Program-made: the position numbers and the translations under genes | Origin: Flavobacterium sp. LC2016-01 | GTDB lineage: Bacteria; Bacteroidota; Bacteroidia; Flavobacteriales; Flavobacteriaceae | Length of the DNA: 64,000 nt | Assembly: GCF_009711135.1 (NCBI RefSeq) | Contig: NZ_WMIC01000001.1 | Location: 930,001-994,000, forward strand | Direction: 5' to 3' | Part shown: positions 42,357 to 51,121 of the stretch, piece after piece | Numbering within the stretch: the first letter of the stretch is position 1 | How the letters are laid out: each line of letters begins with the position of its first letter | Notes under the pieces: generated by a model | Told to the model about the DNA's origin: nothing | Seen by the model: the letters and a program-made list of their open reading frames with translations, nothing else | Databases searched by the model: none

Positions 42357-42806
42357 ATGAAAACTATTTTATTAACTGCTTTTATGTTCTGGTCATTCCA
42401 GAGCATAAAAGCACAAAATACAATTAAAATGGAAAATCAAGCTGAAATTGCCGCCATTACAGACGCAGTTGAAAACTATTATTTTAAAGGAATTTATGAA
42501 GGCGATGCCCTGTTTTTAGGAAGCATTTTTTATCCCGGAAGTTTTGTGTTTGGTGATGTAAAAGGACAGCCTTATTTTAAAACCGCAGATCTTTATTTGG
42601 ATGGCGTAAAAAACAGACAAAGTCCAAAAGATTCAGGAAAACCTTTTAAAGGCGAAATCTTGAGCATAAAAGTCGTAAATTCAATCGCAGTTGCAGAGGT
42701 TACTGTAAAAATGTACGATTTTAATTATCGGGATTTTTTATCTTTCCATAAGATTAATGGAAAGTGGCTCATTGTCAATAAAATGCTGACTGATGTAAGT
42801 GAATAA
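42357..42806 (+). CDS. Exported NTF2-like (lumazine-binding-like) protein
   Basis: A 149-residue protein with a signal peptide (about 1-19, ending IKAQ) and an NTF2-like cone fold. It has ITDAVENYYFKGIYEGDA, VVNSIAVAEVTVKMYDF and FHKINGKWLIVNKML, as in the Lumazine_bd_2/SnoaL-like family. No enzyme activity can be assigned. It starts one base after the stop of the SDR gene. Confidence 0.85.
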   Translation: MKTILLTAFMFWSFQSIKAQNTIKMENQAEIAAITDAVENYYFKGIYEGDALFLGSIFYPGSFVFGDVKGQPYFKTADLYLDGVKNRQSPKDSGKPFKGEILSIKVVNSIAVAEVTVKMYDFNYRDFLSFHKINGKWLIVNKMLTDVSE

Positions 42807-42823
42807 TTTTAAATTTTAAAGTG

Positions 42824-43909
42824 ATGTGGTACAATACAAAAGCTTCAGAGTTGTTAGGAATTCAATATCCAATACTGCAAGGGCCATTTGGCGGAAATCT
42901 GTCATCGCCTGAACTTGTTGCAACGGTTTCAAATGCAGGTGGATTGGGAGGATATGGTGCATATACGCTGAGTCCGCAGGAAATTTTTGAGGCAGACAAG
43001 CAAATAAAAGCTTTAACGGATAAACCTTATAATTTAAATCTTTGGGTTTCCGATTCAGATATGAATCCAGAAGGTATTACAGATGCACAATATAACAAGG
43101 CAAAAGAATTGTTCAAACCTTACTTTGACGAAGTAGGAATTCCATTGCCTGAAAAACCGGCATCGTTTCAATCCCGATTCGAAAATCAGCTGGAAGTTGT
43201 TTTAGATATTCGCCCAAAAGTATTCAGTTTTATGTTTGGCGTTCCGTCTCAAGATGTTTTAGAACAATTCCGAAGATTGGGAATTGTAACCGTTGGAGCA
43301 GCTACAACTTTAGACGAAGCTGTATTTTTAGAAAATGCCGGAGTAGACATGATTATTGCTTCAGGTTTTGAAGCCGGCGGACACCGACCTTCTTTTTTGG
43401 CTTCAGCCGAATCCTCTTTAACCGGAACTTTTGTTTTATTGCAGTTAATCAGAGAAAAAGTAAAAATTCCTGTTATTGCAGCAGGAGGAATTGCAAACGG
43501 AAAAGGAATTGCTGCAGCATTAGCTTTAGGAGCAAGTGCAGCACAATTAGGAACGGCATTTTTAGTGACCGAAGAATCAAACGCACTGCCAATACACAGA
43601 GAAATGCTTTTTTCGGATGCTTCAAAATACACCACATTATCACGAGCTTACACCGGAAGATTAGGACGTGGCATAACCAGCAGAATCGCAAAAGAAATTA
43701 TGGGCAAGGAAATGGACATATTGCCATTCCCATTACAGACTACTTTTATGTCGCCTTTGCGAAAAGCGGCGCTGGATCAACAAAAATGGGATATGATATT
43801 GTTTTGGGGCGGACAGATTTCACCTATTTTAAAACATAGAAAAGCTGGAGAATTGATGCATTCTTTGATTGAAGAAACTGCAGCTTATTTTGATGGATTG
43901 AAATTGTAA
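42824..43909 (+). CDS. Nitronate monooxygenase (2-nitropropane dioxygenase family)
   Basis: A 361-residue FMN-dependent TIM-barrel enzyme. Visible features are YPILQGPFGGNLSSPELV at the N-end, SFMFGVPS, DMIIASGFEAGGHR with the active-site region, PVIAAGGIANGKGIAAALAL for the phosphate site, and AQLGTAFLVTEES. It oxidises alkyl nitronates to carbonyls. An ATG is directly preceded by an in-frame GTG; I use the ATG. It is the final gene of the operon and is followed by a terminator. Confidence 0.9.
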   Translation: MWYNTKASELLGIQYPILQGPFGGNLSSPELVATVSNAGGLGGYGAYTLSPQEIFEADKQIKALTDKPYNLNLWVSDSDMNPEGITDAQYNKAKELFKPYFDEVGIPLPEKPASFQSRFENQLEVVLDIRPKVFSFMFGVPSQDVLEQFRRLGIVTVGAATTLDEAVFLENAGVDMIIASGFEAGGHRPSFLASAESSLTGTFVLLQLIREKVKIPVIAAGGIANGKGIAAALALGASAAQLGTAFLVTEESNALPIHREMLFSDASKYTTLSRAYTGRLGRGITSRIAKEIMGKEMDILPFPLQTTFMSPLRKAALDQQKWDMILFWGGQISPILKHRKAGELMHSLIEETAAYFDGLKL

Positions 43910-43987
43910 CCCTAAATTCTGAAGTAAAACGAGTATTTCACTTCTCTGAAGCTTTAGATTTTGGTTTAATTAATCAGCTATAAATAT

Positions 43988-44095
43988 TGCGCCCTTTCAG
44001 GGCTGTGTAGTAAACTCCAGAGGAGTGCTATATTTATAGAAGTAATCGTGAAGATCTATTTTAGCTCCATCGGAGCGATATAGGACAAGGGATAT
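43988..44095. repeat. Dispersed GCGCCCTTTCAGGGC element
   Basis: Three short hairpins in a row: GCCCTTTCAGGGC, ACTCCAGAGGAGT and GCTCCATCGGAGC. This is a non-coding repeat of the kind that fills intergenic gaps in this genome. It lies between the nitronate monooxygenase and its terminator. Confidence 0.75.
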
Positions 44096-44105
44096 CAAAG
44101 AACTT

Positions 44106-44139
44106 AAAACTCATTTCAAGAGTCGGAATGAGTTTTTTT
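44106..44139 (+). terminator. Intrinsic terminator
   Basis: AAAACTCATT and AATGAGTTTT form a 10-bp stem with an 11-nt loop, followed by a T-run. It closes the YceI-nitronate monooxygenase operon. Confidence 0.8.
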
Positions 44140-44298
44140 ATGCACAAAAAAGTCATTTTTGGATATTTTTATTGATTAAACACATCAAATGCGGCAATAA
44201 AATCAAAAATTTAAACTTTTATAAATCACTGTTTTTAAGTTTATTAAAACCAATTTAGAAGCGAATATAAATAAATTTGAAAAAAAATAAATTTAAAC

Positions 44299-44330
44299 TT
44301 GACTAATTCGGTAGAATTAATATATATTTG
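44299..44330 (+). promoter_or_regulatory. Promoter of the SAM-riboswitch transcript
   Basis: TTG (44299-44301), 21-bp spacer and TATATTTG (44323-44330). It is followed by the riboswitch about 27 bp downstream. Confidence 0.7.
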
Positions 44331-44356
44331 TAGAGCAGAAAATTTCTGTAATGATA

Positions 44357-44452
44357 CTTATCCAGAAAGACTGAGGGAATAGGCCCAATGAAGTCTTAGC
44401 AACCTGTTTCTAAATAAGGTGCTAAATCCTTCCGCGGAGACGGACAGATAAG
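44357..44452 (+). ncRNA. SAM-I riboswitch (S-box)
   Basis: The sequence has the SAM-I core order: CTTATC closing stem (44357-44362) paired with GATAAG (44447-44452), then AGACTGAGGGAATAGGCCC, AATGAAGTCTTAGCAACCTG, and AAGGTGCTAAATCCTTCC before a small CGCGGAGACGG stem. It senses S-adenosylmethionine. It lies between its promoter and a 32-codon ORF, then a TlpA-like gene; the switch-off hairpin is not obvious. Confidence 0.92.
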
Positions 44453-44508
44453 AAAGATTTCCTTAAAATCTGAATAAGATCATCAATGTTAAAATCAATT
44501 CATTAAAA

Positions 44509-44607
44509 ATGAAAACTAAGTCAGTTTTATTGCAAACCTATTCTGATCGTTTGAATTTATTCTTTCAAAAAAATAATCTTGAAGTTTTCCGAATGCGAAG
44601 ACACTAA
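44509..44607 (+). CDS. 32-residue ORF downstream of the SAM riboswitch
   Basis: A short ORF starting MKTKSVLLQTYSDRLNLFFQ and ending EVFRMRRH, placed 56 bp after the riboswitch and 133 bp before the chosen start of the TlpA-like gene. Its amphipathic, Leu/Phe/Arg-rich content looks like a peptide rather than random sequence. It could be a translated part of the expression platform or a real small protein. No family recognised. Confidence 0.45.
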   Translation: MKTKSVLLQTYSDRLNLFFQKNNLEVFRMRRH

Positions 44608-44740
44608 TTTTTTTCACATTTCACATTTTAACAGCATTTGCTATGGCCTTTTAACATTGGCCCCGGAATTCTTTTGTCCAATTTAAATTTAAATCAACAT
44701 GAAAATATTAAGCTTACTATTCACTAAAAATCAAAAAAAA

Positions 44741-45730
44741 ATGAAAAAAATGTTACTCGGTTTTGCCTTATTGTGCGGATTAACGCAAGTGCAGGCGCAA
44801 GAAAATAATATACAGTTAAGAGGAACTGTTGCTGATACAGTGGTTCAATATGTTTACCTGCAAAAGTTTCACAACAAAATGTTTACTACGATTGATTCGG
44901 TAAAAGTAAAAGACGGAAATTTTAGTTTTAAAACTAAAGTACAAACGCCAGAATTATATGGTTTAACTGTAAATTCAGCAACTTCACCATTATACATTTT
45001 TCTTGAGAAAGAACCTATTACGGTAAAATTAAGTCCGAAGAAATATTACAATACTTCAACAGTGACAGGTTCAGTTTCACAAGATTTGTTTGAAACGTAT
45101 AAAAAGGAAAAAGACCCAGAAATCAGCAAATTCATTACAGAACACCCAGCGTCGATTGTTTCTGCTTATGTTTTGTACAGAAACTGGTCGTACAGACTGA
45201 CTCCGGAGCAAATCACACAGAATATTGCATTGCTGGATAAAAGCTTGCAAACTACGACTTATGTGAAAGAATTGAAAGAACTGGTTACTGTGCTCAGCGG
45301 ATTAGCGATTGGTAAAAAAGCCCCAGATTTTACTTCTAATAATCCGGAAGGCAAACCAGTTCGTTTTTCAGAAAACCTTAAAGGATACACTTTAGTTGAT
45401 TTTTGGGCTTCATGGTGCGGTCCTTGCCGAAGAGAAAACCCAAATATCGTAGCGGCTTACAAAGAATTCCACGATAAAGGATTTAATATAATCGGTATTT
45501 CTTTGGACAGAAAAAAAGAAAGCTGGATAAAAGGAATTCAGGATGATAAATTAGACTGGCTTCAGGTTTCAGATTTACTTTTCTGGAACAGTGCAATTGC
45601 TAAATTATACGGTGTAAGAGCAATTCCAGCCAATTATTTAGTCGATTCTAACGGAATCATTGTAGCAAAAAATCTTCATGGAGAAGAATTGCAGTCAACA
45701 CTTAAAGCACTTTTAGAGAAAAAGATTTAA
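44741..45730 (+). CDS. TlpA-like exported thioredoxin with DUF4369 domain
   Basis: A 329-residue exported protein. A signal peptide (about 1-19, ending VQAQ) precedes a DUF4369 beta-domain (about 24-110), a helical linker and a C-terminal TlpA/AhpC-TSA thioredoxin domain (about 190-329) with FWASWCGPCRRENP, whose CxxC is the redox pair. It reduces or oxidises periplasmic disulphides. Another ATG 14 codons upstream exists (MKILSLLFTK); the chosen one gives a cleaner signal peptide. The SAM riboswitch upstream suggests control by methionine status. Confidence 0.88.
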   Translation: MKKMLLGFALLCGLTQVQAQENNIQLRGTVADTVVQYVYLQKFHNKMFTTIDSVKVKDGNFSFKTKVQTPELYGLTVNSATSPLYIFLEKEPITVKLSPKKYYNTSTVTGSVSQDLFETYKKEKDPEISKFITEHPASIVSAYVLYRNWSYRLTPEQITQNIALLDKSLQTTTYVKELKELVTVLSGLAIGKKAPDFTSNNPEGKPVRFSENLKGYTLVDFWASWCGPCRRENPNIVAAYKEFHDKGFNIIGISLDRKKESWIKGIQDDKLDWLQVSDLLFWNSAIAKLYGVRAIPANYLVDSNGIIVAKNLHGEELQSTLKALLEKKI

Positions 45731-45733
45731 GAA

Positions 45734-45863
45734 ACTACCCGCAATCTTGTCATTCCGAGGAACGAGGAATCTCCACGAGAAACTCCACAATCATAATCGA
45801 CAATCTTTGTCGAGCTACTTGCGAAGATTTCTCCTTCGTCGAGATTACAAGATTGTGGGTAGT
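45734..45863. repeat. Dispersed CATTCCGAGG element, copy 2
   Basis: Terminal inverted repeats ACTACCCGCAATCTTGT and ACAAGATTGTGGGTAGT bound an element containing CCGAGGAACGAGGAATCTC, matching the copy at 15171. A stray CCTCGGAATGAC follows at about 45871. Confidence 0.78.
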
Positions 45864-45930
45864 TTTTATTCCTCGGAATGACAAACAGAACTTTAAATAA
45901 TACAATTAGTTAATTTTAAATGATAAGGAA

Positions 45931-47406
45931 ATGAATGCAATTGAGACAACCAAGCCAATAGAGTTGGAGTGTTACTTCTCTAAATTTAGAGAAAACACGA
46001 TAGGAGTAAATCATAGTTTTGAATCGGTTTATGGTGAGCAAAATTTGCTTTACGCAGATTGGGTGGCCAGCGGAAGATTATACGTTCCGATTGAAGATAT
46101 AATGCTCAATAAAATTGGTCCAATGATTGCCAATACGCATTCACTTTCTAGTCAGACGGGAAAAACGTCAACTTATGCTTATCAGCATGCAAGGGAAATT
46201 ATCAAGAAATCGGTTAATGCAAATGAATCAGATGTTTTAGTCACTGCGGGAACCGGAATGACGGCTGCTTTGTCAAAACTGCAGCGTATTATAGGTTTGA
46301 GAAAAAATTACGGGAATGAAAAGGATAAACCTGTCGTTTTTATTACGCATATGGAGCATCATTCCAATCAGGTTTCGTGGTATGAAACCAATGCCGATGT
46401 TGTGATTTTGCCTGCTGATGAAAACAACTTGGTTGACCCTGAAATTCTTTCTTCAGAAATAAAAAAATATGCTGATCGAAGCGTGAAAATTGGCTCGTTT
46501 ACAGCTTGTTCAAACGTGACGGGAATTATTACGCCTTATCATGAATTGGCCAAAATTATGCATCAAAACGGTGGATTCTGTTTTGTTGATTTTGCAGCTT
46601 CGGCGCCTTACGTTAAAATTGATATGCACCCAAATGATCCTGAAGAACAGTTAGATGCCATTTTCTTTTCGCCTCATAAATTTTTAGGCGGACCGGGAAC
46701 TTGTGGTGTTTTGGTTTTTAATGAAAAATTATACAAAGCTGAATTTCCAGATAATCCAGGAGGAGGAAACGTAAAATGGACAAATCCGTTTGGGAATTAT
46801 TCGTATAGTGATGTAATTGAAGTTAGGGAAGACGGCGGAACTCCAGGGTTTTTACAGGTAATTCGAACGGCTTTGGCTTTAGAATTAAAAGAAAAAATGG
46901 GCGTGAAGCAGATTGCCAAAAGAGAAAAAGAATTATTGGATATCTGCTTTTACAGGCTTCAAAAAATTAAGGGTTTATCTATTTTGGGCGATTTAAAAAG
47001 CAAAAGAATAGGCTGTGTTTCATTTGTAATTGAAGATATTCACTATAATTTGATCGTAAGACTTTTAAATGACCGTTTCGGAATTCAGGTTCGCGGTGGC
47101 TGGTCGTGTGCGAGTACCTATGCACATTATCTTTTTAATATTGATGAAAAACGATCAAACGTGATTACAAATGAATTATCAGCGAAAAATCAAACCAATA
47201 AACCGGGCTGGGTTCGTTTGTCGCTTCATCCCATTATGACGAATGAAGAACTGTTTTTTATTTGTGATGCAATCGAACAAGTGGCTTTGAATTATAAGAA
47301 ATGGCAAAAAGATTATTTCTATAATCCTGCTTCAAATGAATTTGAAAACCCTCAAATTACGGATACAATTACAAGAGAAGTGAACAATTGGTTTAAACTG
47401 GATTAA
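45931..47406 (+). CDS. Class-V aminotransferase / cysteine desulfurase-like PLP enzyme
   Basis: A 491-residue fold-type I PLP enzyme. The PLP lysine lies in FFSPHKFLGGPGTCG; upstream are VTAGTGMTAALSKLQ, THMEHHSNQVSWYE and CFVDFAASAPYVKI with the cofactor Asp. A conserved cysteine occurs in RGGWSCASTYAHY, at the position where desulfurases hold the persulphide. Its length exceeds that of SufS/IscS (about 405). Placed between a SAM-riboswitch gene and metNIQ, it likely handles a sulphur amino acid. Confidence 0.85.
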   Translation: MNAIETTKPIELECYFSKFRENTIGVNHSFESVYGEQNLLYADWVASGRLYVPIEDIMLNKIGPMIANTHSLSSQTGKTSTYAYQHAREIIKKSVNANESDVLVTAGTGMTAALSKLQRIIGLRKNYGNEKDKPVVFITHMEHHSNQVSWYETNADVVILPADENNLVDPEILSSEIKKYADRSVKIGSFTACSNVTGIITPYHELAKIMHQNGGFCFVDFAASAPYVKIDMHPNDPEEQLDAIFFSPHKFLGGPGTCGVLVFNEKLYKAEFPDNPGGGNVKWTNPFGNYSYSDVIEVREDGGTPGFLQVIRTALALELKEKMGVKQIAKREKELLDICFYRLQKIKGLSILGDLKSKRIGCVSFVIEDIHYNLIVRLLNDRFGIQVRGGWSCASTYAHYLFNIDEKRSNVITNELSAKNQTNKPGWVRLSLHPIMTNEELFFICDAIEQVALNYKKWQKDYFYNPASNEFENPQITDTITREVNNWFKLD

Positions 47407-47452
47407 AATTTAGTCTATTATTTTGATAGGTTAATAAAAGTTTTAATGATTT

Positions 47453-47486
47453 TTGCATTAAAATTGAAATTAACTGTTTAAATTTG
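47453..47486 (+). promoter_or_regulatory. Promoter of the metNIQ leader
   Basis: TTG (47453-47455), 23-bp spacer and the perfect -7 TAAATTTG (47479-47486). The leader ATG is eight bases after the -7 box, so the transcript would be nearly leaderless. Confidence 0.6.
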
Positions 47487-47494
47487 CAACCGCA

Positions 47495-47590
47495 ATGAGA
47501 AAAAACGACCAGAATATGAAGAATTATTATAGCAGCAGTATAATGTGCTGTGATGTTGTAATGCACTTTGTTGATCTGGCTTTTATATAA
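47495..47590 (+). CDS. Met/Cys-rich leader peptide of metNIQ (putative)
   Basis: A 31-codon ORF reading MRKNDQNMKNYYSSSIMCCD, then VVMHFVDLAFI. Four Met codons (1, 8, 17, 23) and adjacent Cys-Cys are over-represented. It lies immediately after the promoter and ends 20 bp before a strong terminator that precedes metN. This is the classic layout of a transcription-attenuation leader: ribosome stalling for lack of Met or Cys would alter the downstream fold. Attenuation is inference. Confidence 0.55.
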   Translation: MRKNDQNMKNYYSSSIMCCDVVMHFVDLAFI

Positions 47591-47609
47591 AATAATAGTA
47601 TTTATTTCT

Positions 47610-47642
47610 AAAGCCTTTCATGAATATTTGAAAGGCTTTTTT
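47610..47642 (+). terminator. Terminator/attenuator upstream of metN
   Basis: AAAGCCTTTCA and TGAAAGGCTTT form an 11-bp perfect stem with an 8-nt loop, followed by a T-run. It lies between the leader ORF and the metN start at 47664, so transcription of metNIQ must bypass it. Confidence 0.88.
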
Positions 47643-47663
47643 GTTTTTAAATTGGAATAAGAA

Positions 47664-48695
47664 ATGATTGAATTAAAAAATGTAACTAAGACTTTTCATC
47701 AGAAAGACAGGATTGTCACGGCACTTTCAGATGTTTCGCTTACAGTTCCGCCGGGAAAAATCTTTGGCGTAATTGGAACTTCTGGAGCAGGAAAAAGTAC
47801 GCTGATTCGCTGTGTGAATTTATTGGAACGCCCAACTTCGGGAGAAATTATTGTGGATGGGAAAGCTTTGATGAAGTTGTCAAACAGTGAACTTGCGATT
47901 GAAAGAAGAGAAATCGGAATGATTTTTCAGCATTTTAATCTGCTTTCATCTCGAACGGTTTATGAAAATGTTGCTTTTCCGCTGGAATTAGCTGGAATTT
48001 CAAAAAGCAAAATCAATACAAGAGTAGCTGAATTACTGCAGTTAGTTGGTTTGGCAGAAAAAGCAAACGATTATCCGGCAAGTCTTTCAGGCGGACAAAA
48101 ACAAAGAGTTGCGATTGCGAGAACTTTGGCGAATAATCCAAAAGTGTTGTTGTGTGACGAAGCAACAAGCGCACTTGATCCTGCGACTACAAGATCGATT
48201 TTGAATTTATTGAAAGACATTAATAAACGATTGAATATTACCATTTTGCTGATTACGCACCAAATGGAAGTCGTAAAATCAATTTGTGATGAAGTAGCCA
48301 TTATCAGCCATGGAAAATTAATAGAGCAGGGAAGTGTGGGCGAAATTTTTGCTGATCCAAAACACGAATTGACCAGAGAATTTATTTCTTCTTCACTGCA
48401 TATTGATATTCCGGCAGTTTATCAGGAGAAATTAAAATCAGAAGATGATGGAAATCTAAATCCGTTATTGAAATTAGAAATGACAGGAAAATCGGTTAAT
48501 GAGCCTGTTATTTCAGAAGTTTCAAGGCTTTTTGATACTGATTTCAAAATTGTCAGCGCACAAATGGATCAGGCTGGCGAAGTTAATTTTGGCGTTATGC
48601 TGATTGAACTTTCAGGAAAACGCGAAAATTATAACGCAGCAATTCAATATTTTAATTCAAAACACATTAAAACAGAAATTATAGGTTATGTCTGA
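47664..48695 (+). CDS. metN: Methionine ABC transporter ATP-binding protein MetN
   Basis: A 343-residue ABC ATPase. Walker A is GTSGAGKST, the signature is [17 protein letters not shown] and Walker B is [11 protein letters not shown]. The C-terminal NIL domain (about 265-343), which binds methionine and inhibits transport, is present. Its stop overlaps metI by eight bases. MetI and MetQ follow, so the import system is complete. It is preceded by a terminator and a Met/Cys-rich leader ORF. Confidence 0.95.
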   Translation: MIELKNVTKTFHQKDRIVTALSDVSLTVPPGKIFGVIGTSGAGKSTLIRCVNLLERPTSGEIIVDGKALMKLSNSELAIERREIGMIFQHFNLLSSRTVYENVAFPLELAGISKSKINTRVAELLQLVGLAEKANDYPASLSGGQKQRVAIARTLANNPKVLLCDEATSALDPATTRSILNLLKDINKRLNITILLITHQMEVVKSICDEVAIISHGKLIEQGSVGEIFADPKHELTREFISSSLHIDIPAVYQEKLKSEDDGNLNPLLKLEMTGKSVNEPVISEVSRLFDTDFKIVSAQMDQAGEVNFGVMLIELSGKRENYNAAIQYFNSKHIKTEIIGYV

Positions 48696-49341
48696 TTCAA
48701 TTATAGATTTATTGTTAAAAGGAACTTGGGAAACCATTGTGATGACATTTGTGTCGGGCTTTTTCGGTTTTTTATTGGGACTTCCAACGGGAATTTTACT
48801 TTTCCTGACCCGTAAAAATCAAATTCTAGAACAGTCGGTTTTAAACAGAAGTTTATCGATTTTGGTAAATATTTTTCGTTCCATTCCGTTCATTATTTTA
48901 ATCGTTTGGATGATTCCGTTTACGCGTGCTATTGTTGGAACTTCGATTGGAGTAAGTGCGGCTTTAGTTCCGTTAAGTATAGGTGCAGCACCTTTTATTG
49001 CGCGTTTGGTCGAAAACAGTCTTTTGAGTCTGCCGTCTGGCTTAATTGAAGCAGCAAGAGCTTTGGGTGCAACGCCATTTCAAATTGTATATAAAGTGTT
49101 GCTTCCAGAAGCTTTGCCTTCTTTAATAAATGCAGCTTCCATTACCTTAATTACACTTGTAGGTTATTCTGCAATGGGGGGAGCCGTTGGAGCAGGAGGA
49201 CTTGGACAAGTTGGTTATCAATATGGATATATTGGTTATGATGCTGTAACCATGAATTCTGTTTTGGCTTTGCTGGTCATTTTAGTATTCGTGATTCAGT
49301 TTGCAGGAGACCGATTATCAAAACGATTTGATCATAGGTAA
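48688..49341 (+). CDS. metI: Methionine ABC transporter permease MetI
   Basis: A 217-residue permease with about five transmembrane helices. The EAA loop is seen in [28 protein letters not shown], cut short here in description only; [17 protein letters not shown] is the diagnostic piece. It overlaps metN by eight bases. It forms the inner-membrane channel of the MetNIQ importer. Confidence 0.95.
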   Translation: MSDSIIDLLLKGTWETIVMTFVSGFFGFLLGLPTGILLFLTRKNQILEQSVLNRSLSILVNIFRSIPFIILIVWMIPFTRAIVGTSIGVSAALVPLSIGAAPFIARLVENSLLSLPSGLIEAARALGATPFQIVYKVLLPEALPSLINAASITLITLVGYSAMGGAVGAGGLGQVGYQYGYIGYDAVTMNSVLALLVILVFVIQFAGDRLSKRFDHR

Positions 49342-49382
49342 TCAATTAATAATTTATAGTTAACAATTAATAATTAAAATAC

Positions 49383-50195
49383 ATGAAACTAAATATTTTA
49401 AAAACAGCTGGAGTTTTGGCTTTGGCGCTTGTTTTATCAAATTGTGGGAAAAGCAAAAACAATGATCCGCATTTTATTAAAGTTGGAGTGGCTTCTGGAC
49501 CCGAATTAAAAGTGGCTGAAGCAGCTAAAAAAGTAGCAAAAGAAAAATTCGGATTAGAAGTTGAATTGGTTTCTTTCAATGATTATGTAGTTCCAAATGA
49601 AGCTTTAAGCCAGGGAGATATTGATGCCAATGCTTTTCAGCATAAACCTTATTTAGATGAACAATCGAAACAACGCGGTTATAAACTGGCGATTATCGGC
49701 AAAACATTTGTTTACCCAATTGCAGCGTATTCGAAAAAAATAAAAAACCTTTCGGAATTGAAAAACGAAAGCACAATTATTATTCCGAATGACCCAACAA
49801 ACGGAGGACGTTCTTTATTGCTTTTGCAGAAAAACGGTTTATTAAAATTGAAAGAAGGCGTTGGATTGCTTCCTAAAGTAACTGACATTGTAAGCAATCC
49901 TAGAAATTTAAAGATATTAGAATTAGAAGCGCCACAATTGCCACGCGCTTTAGATGACGCTAATGTTGCTATAGCAATTATTAACAATACATTTGCTTCT
50001 GCAGCAGGTTTGGTTCCTTCTCGTGATGCTTTATTTGTTGAAGATAAAGAATCGCCTTATGTAAATTTGGTTGTAAGCCGTGAAGACAATAAAAACGACG
50101 AAAGAGTAAAACAGTTTTTACAAGCTTTTCAATCTGCTGAAGTTGAAAAAGCTGCAGAGCAAGAATTTAAAGGCGGTGCTGTAAAAGGCTGGTAA
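49383..50195 (+). CDS. metQ: Methionine-binding lipoprotein MetQ
   Basis: A 270-residue NlpA/MetQ family substrate-binding lipoprotein. The lipobox is in ALVLSNCGKS, with the Cys at about residue 21. The mature part has HFIKVGVASGPELKVAE, DYVVPNEALSQGDIDANAFQH and IIIPNDPTNGGRSL, typical of MetQ. It captures methionine in the periplasm for MetNI. AATTAAC-type heptads lie between it and metI. It is the last gene of the operon. Confidence 0.95.
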   Translation: MKLNILKTAGVLALALVLSNCGKSKNNDPHFIKVGVASGPELKVAEAAKKVAKEKFGLEVELVSFNDYVVPNEALSQGDIDANAFQHKPYLDEQSKQRGYKLAIIGKTFVYPIAAYSKKIKNLSELKNESTIIIPNDPTNGGRSLLLLQKNGLLKLKEGVGLLPKVTDIVSNPRNLKILELEAPQLPRALDDANVAIAIINNTFASAAGLVPSRDALFVEDKESPYVNLVVSREDNKNDERVKQFLQAFQSAEVEKAAEQEFKGGAVKGW

Positions 50196-50241
50196 TTTAA
50201 AAAATTATGATTTTCTGCTAAGCGGAGTAGTAACTTAATAA

Positions 50242-50332
50242 AGCACACAGATGACGCAGATTAAACGGATTTTCACTGAGTATTATTTAAAAATCCGTTT
50301 TTATCGATTTAAATCTGTGTCATCTGTGTGCT
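50242..50332. repeat. Dispersed AGCACACAGATGAC inverted repeat
   Basis: AGCACACAGATGACGCAGATT at one end and AATCTGTGTCATCTGTGTGCT at the other, with inner AAACGGATTTT and AAAATCCGTTTT arms, form a long imperfect hairpin of about 90 bp. It follows metQ and may act as its terminator. The rest of the gap up to 50797 is AT-rich and empty apart from a second hairpin at 50385. Confidence 0.8.
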
Positions 50333-50384
50333 ATTTGCAAGATTAGTACAAGTAATGCATAACCATACAAATATTTCAGATAAA

Positions 50385-50422
50385 AAAAACAGACAGTATC
50401 AATTTTGATGCTGTCTGTTTTT
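50385..50422 (+). terminator. Intrinsic terminator
   Basis: AAAAACAGACAG-t-ATCA and TGAT-g-CTGTCTGTTTTT form a 16-bp stem with a single mismatch and a 4-nt loop, followed by T residues. Confidence 0.85.
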
Positions 50423-50796
50423 CTTTTTTAGATGAACTTGATGTAATTTTTCTTTTTTATTCAGAAGAAGAAATTATAAGTTTCAATTTTAACAGTTAGG
50501 TATTGCTTTTTAATCAAAAAGCAGCGAAAATCTTATGATTGTTAAATTTAGGTCTAGAAATATCCTTTTAATAAAAATGATGCATTTTAAGCCGTTCAAA
50601 AACATTAGGTTTCATTTTATAATATGAAACAGACTTGCTCTAAAATAATATCTTTTAAGAATTATTGTAGCTTAACTTTATGAAGTATTAGAATATGTAT
50701 GTTGTTGGAATGTAGTTTTTTATAAAACATTTTAGTTTTTAATTTCTTTTGTTTTAGGCAAATTCCGAATTCATTTAATTTTATAAATTGTATAGT

Positions 50797-51048
50797 ATGT
50801 CTGTTCCCAAAGAGTTATATAATTTAAAGTTTTCAGAATATTTAGAATCTCTAAAGGTTTTATATTCGTCAGATGATAATTTTAAAACAATCTGCGATGA
50901 TTATTGCGCAAGCACACTCAAAACAGAGAAGTACAAAATGAAATTCGAGAAATATTTTCAATACAAACTCGAAGCTGAAAATTTAGCAAAAGAATTAGAA
51001 GAAGAAATTTTAATTTATCTGATTAGAAATGGATGGGACAAAAAATAA
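50797..51048 (+). CDS. Small hypothetical protein
   Basis: An 83-residue charged protein (MSVPKELYNLKFSEYLESLK, later YCASTLKTEKYKMKFEKYFQY) that looks fully helical. No recognised family. It stands alone in a long AT-rich gap, and a terminator follows 45 bp after its stop, which supports its being a gene. An in-frame TTG three codons upstream is rejected in favour of the ATG. Confidence 0.6.
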   Translation: MSVPKELYNLKFSEYLESLKVLYSSDDNFKTICDDYCASTLKTEKYKMKFEKYFQYKLEAENLAKELEEEILIYLIRNGWDKK

Positions 51049-51092
51049 ATGTTCATAGAATTTTTTTTAGTTATTTAGTTAGTAAGTTACAG

Positions 51093-51121
51093 AATCTCAT
51101 TTCATTAGAAATGGGATTTTT
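51093..51121 (+). terminator. Terminator of the small hypothetical gene
   Basis: AATCTCATTTC and GAAATGGGATT form an 11-bp stem with one G-T pair and a 4-nt loop, followed by T residues. Confidence 0.75.
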
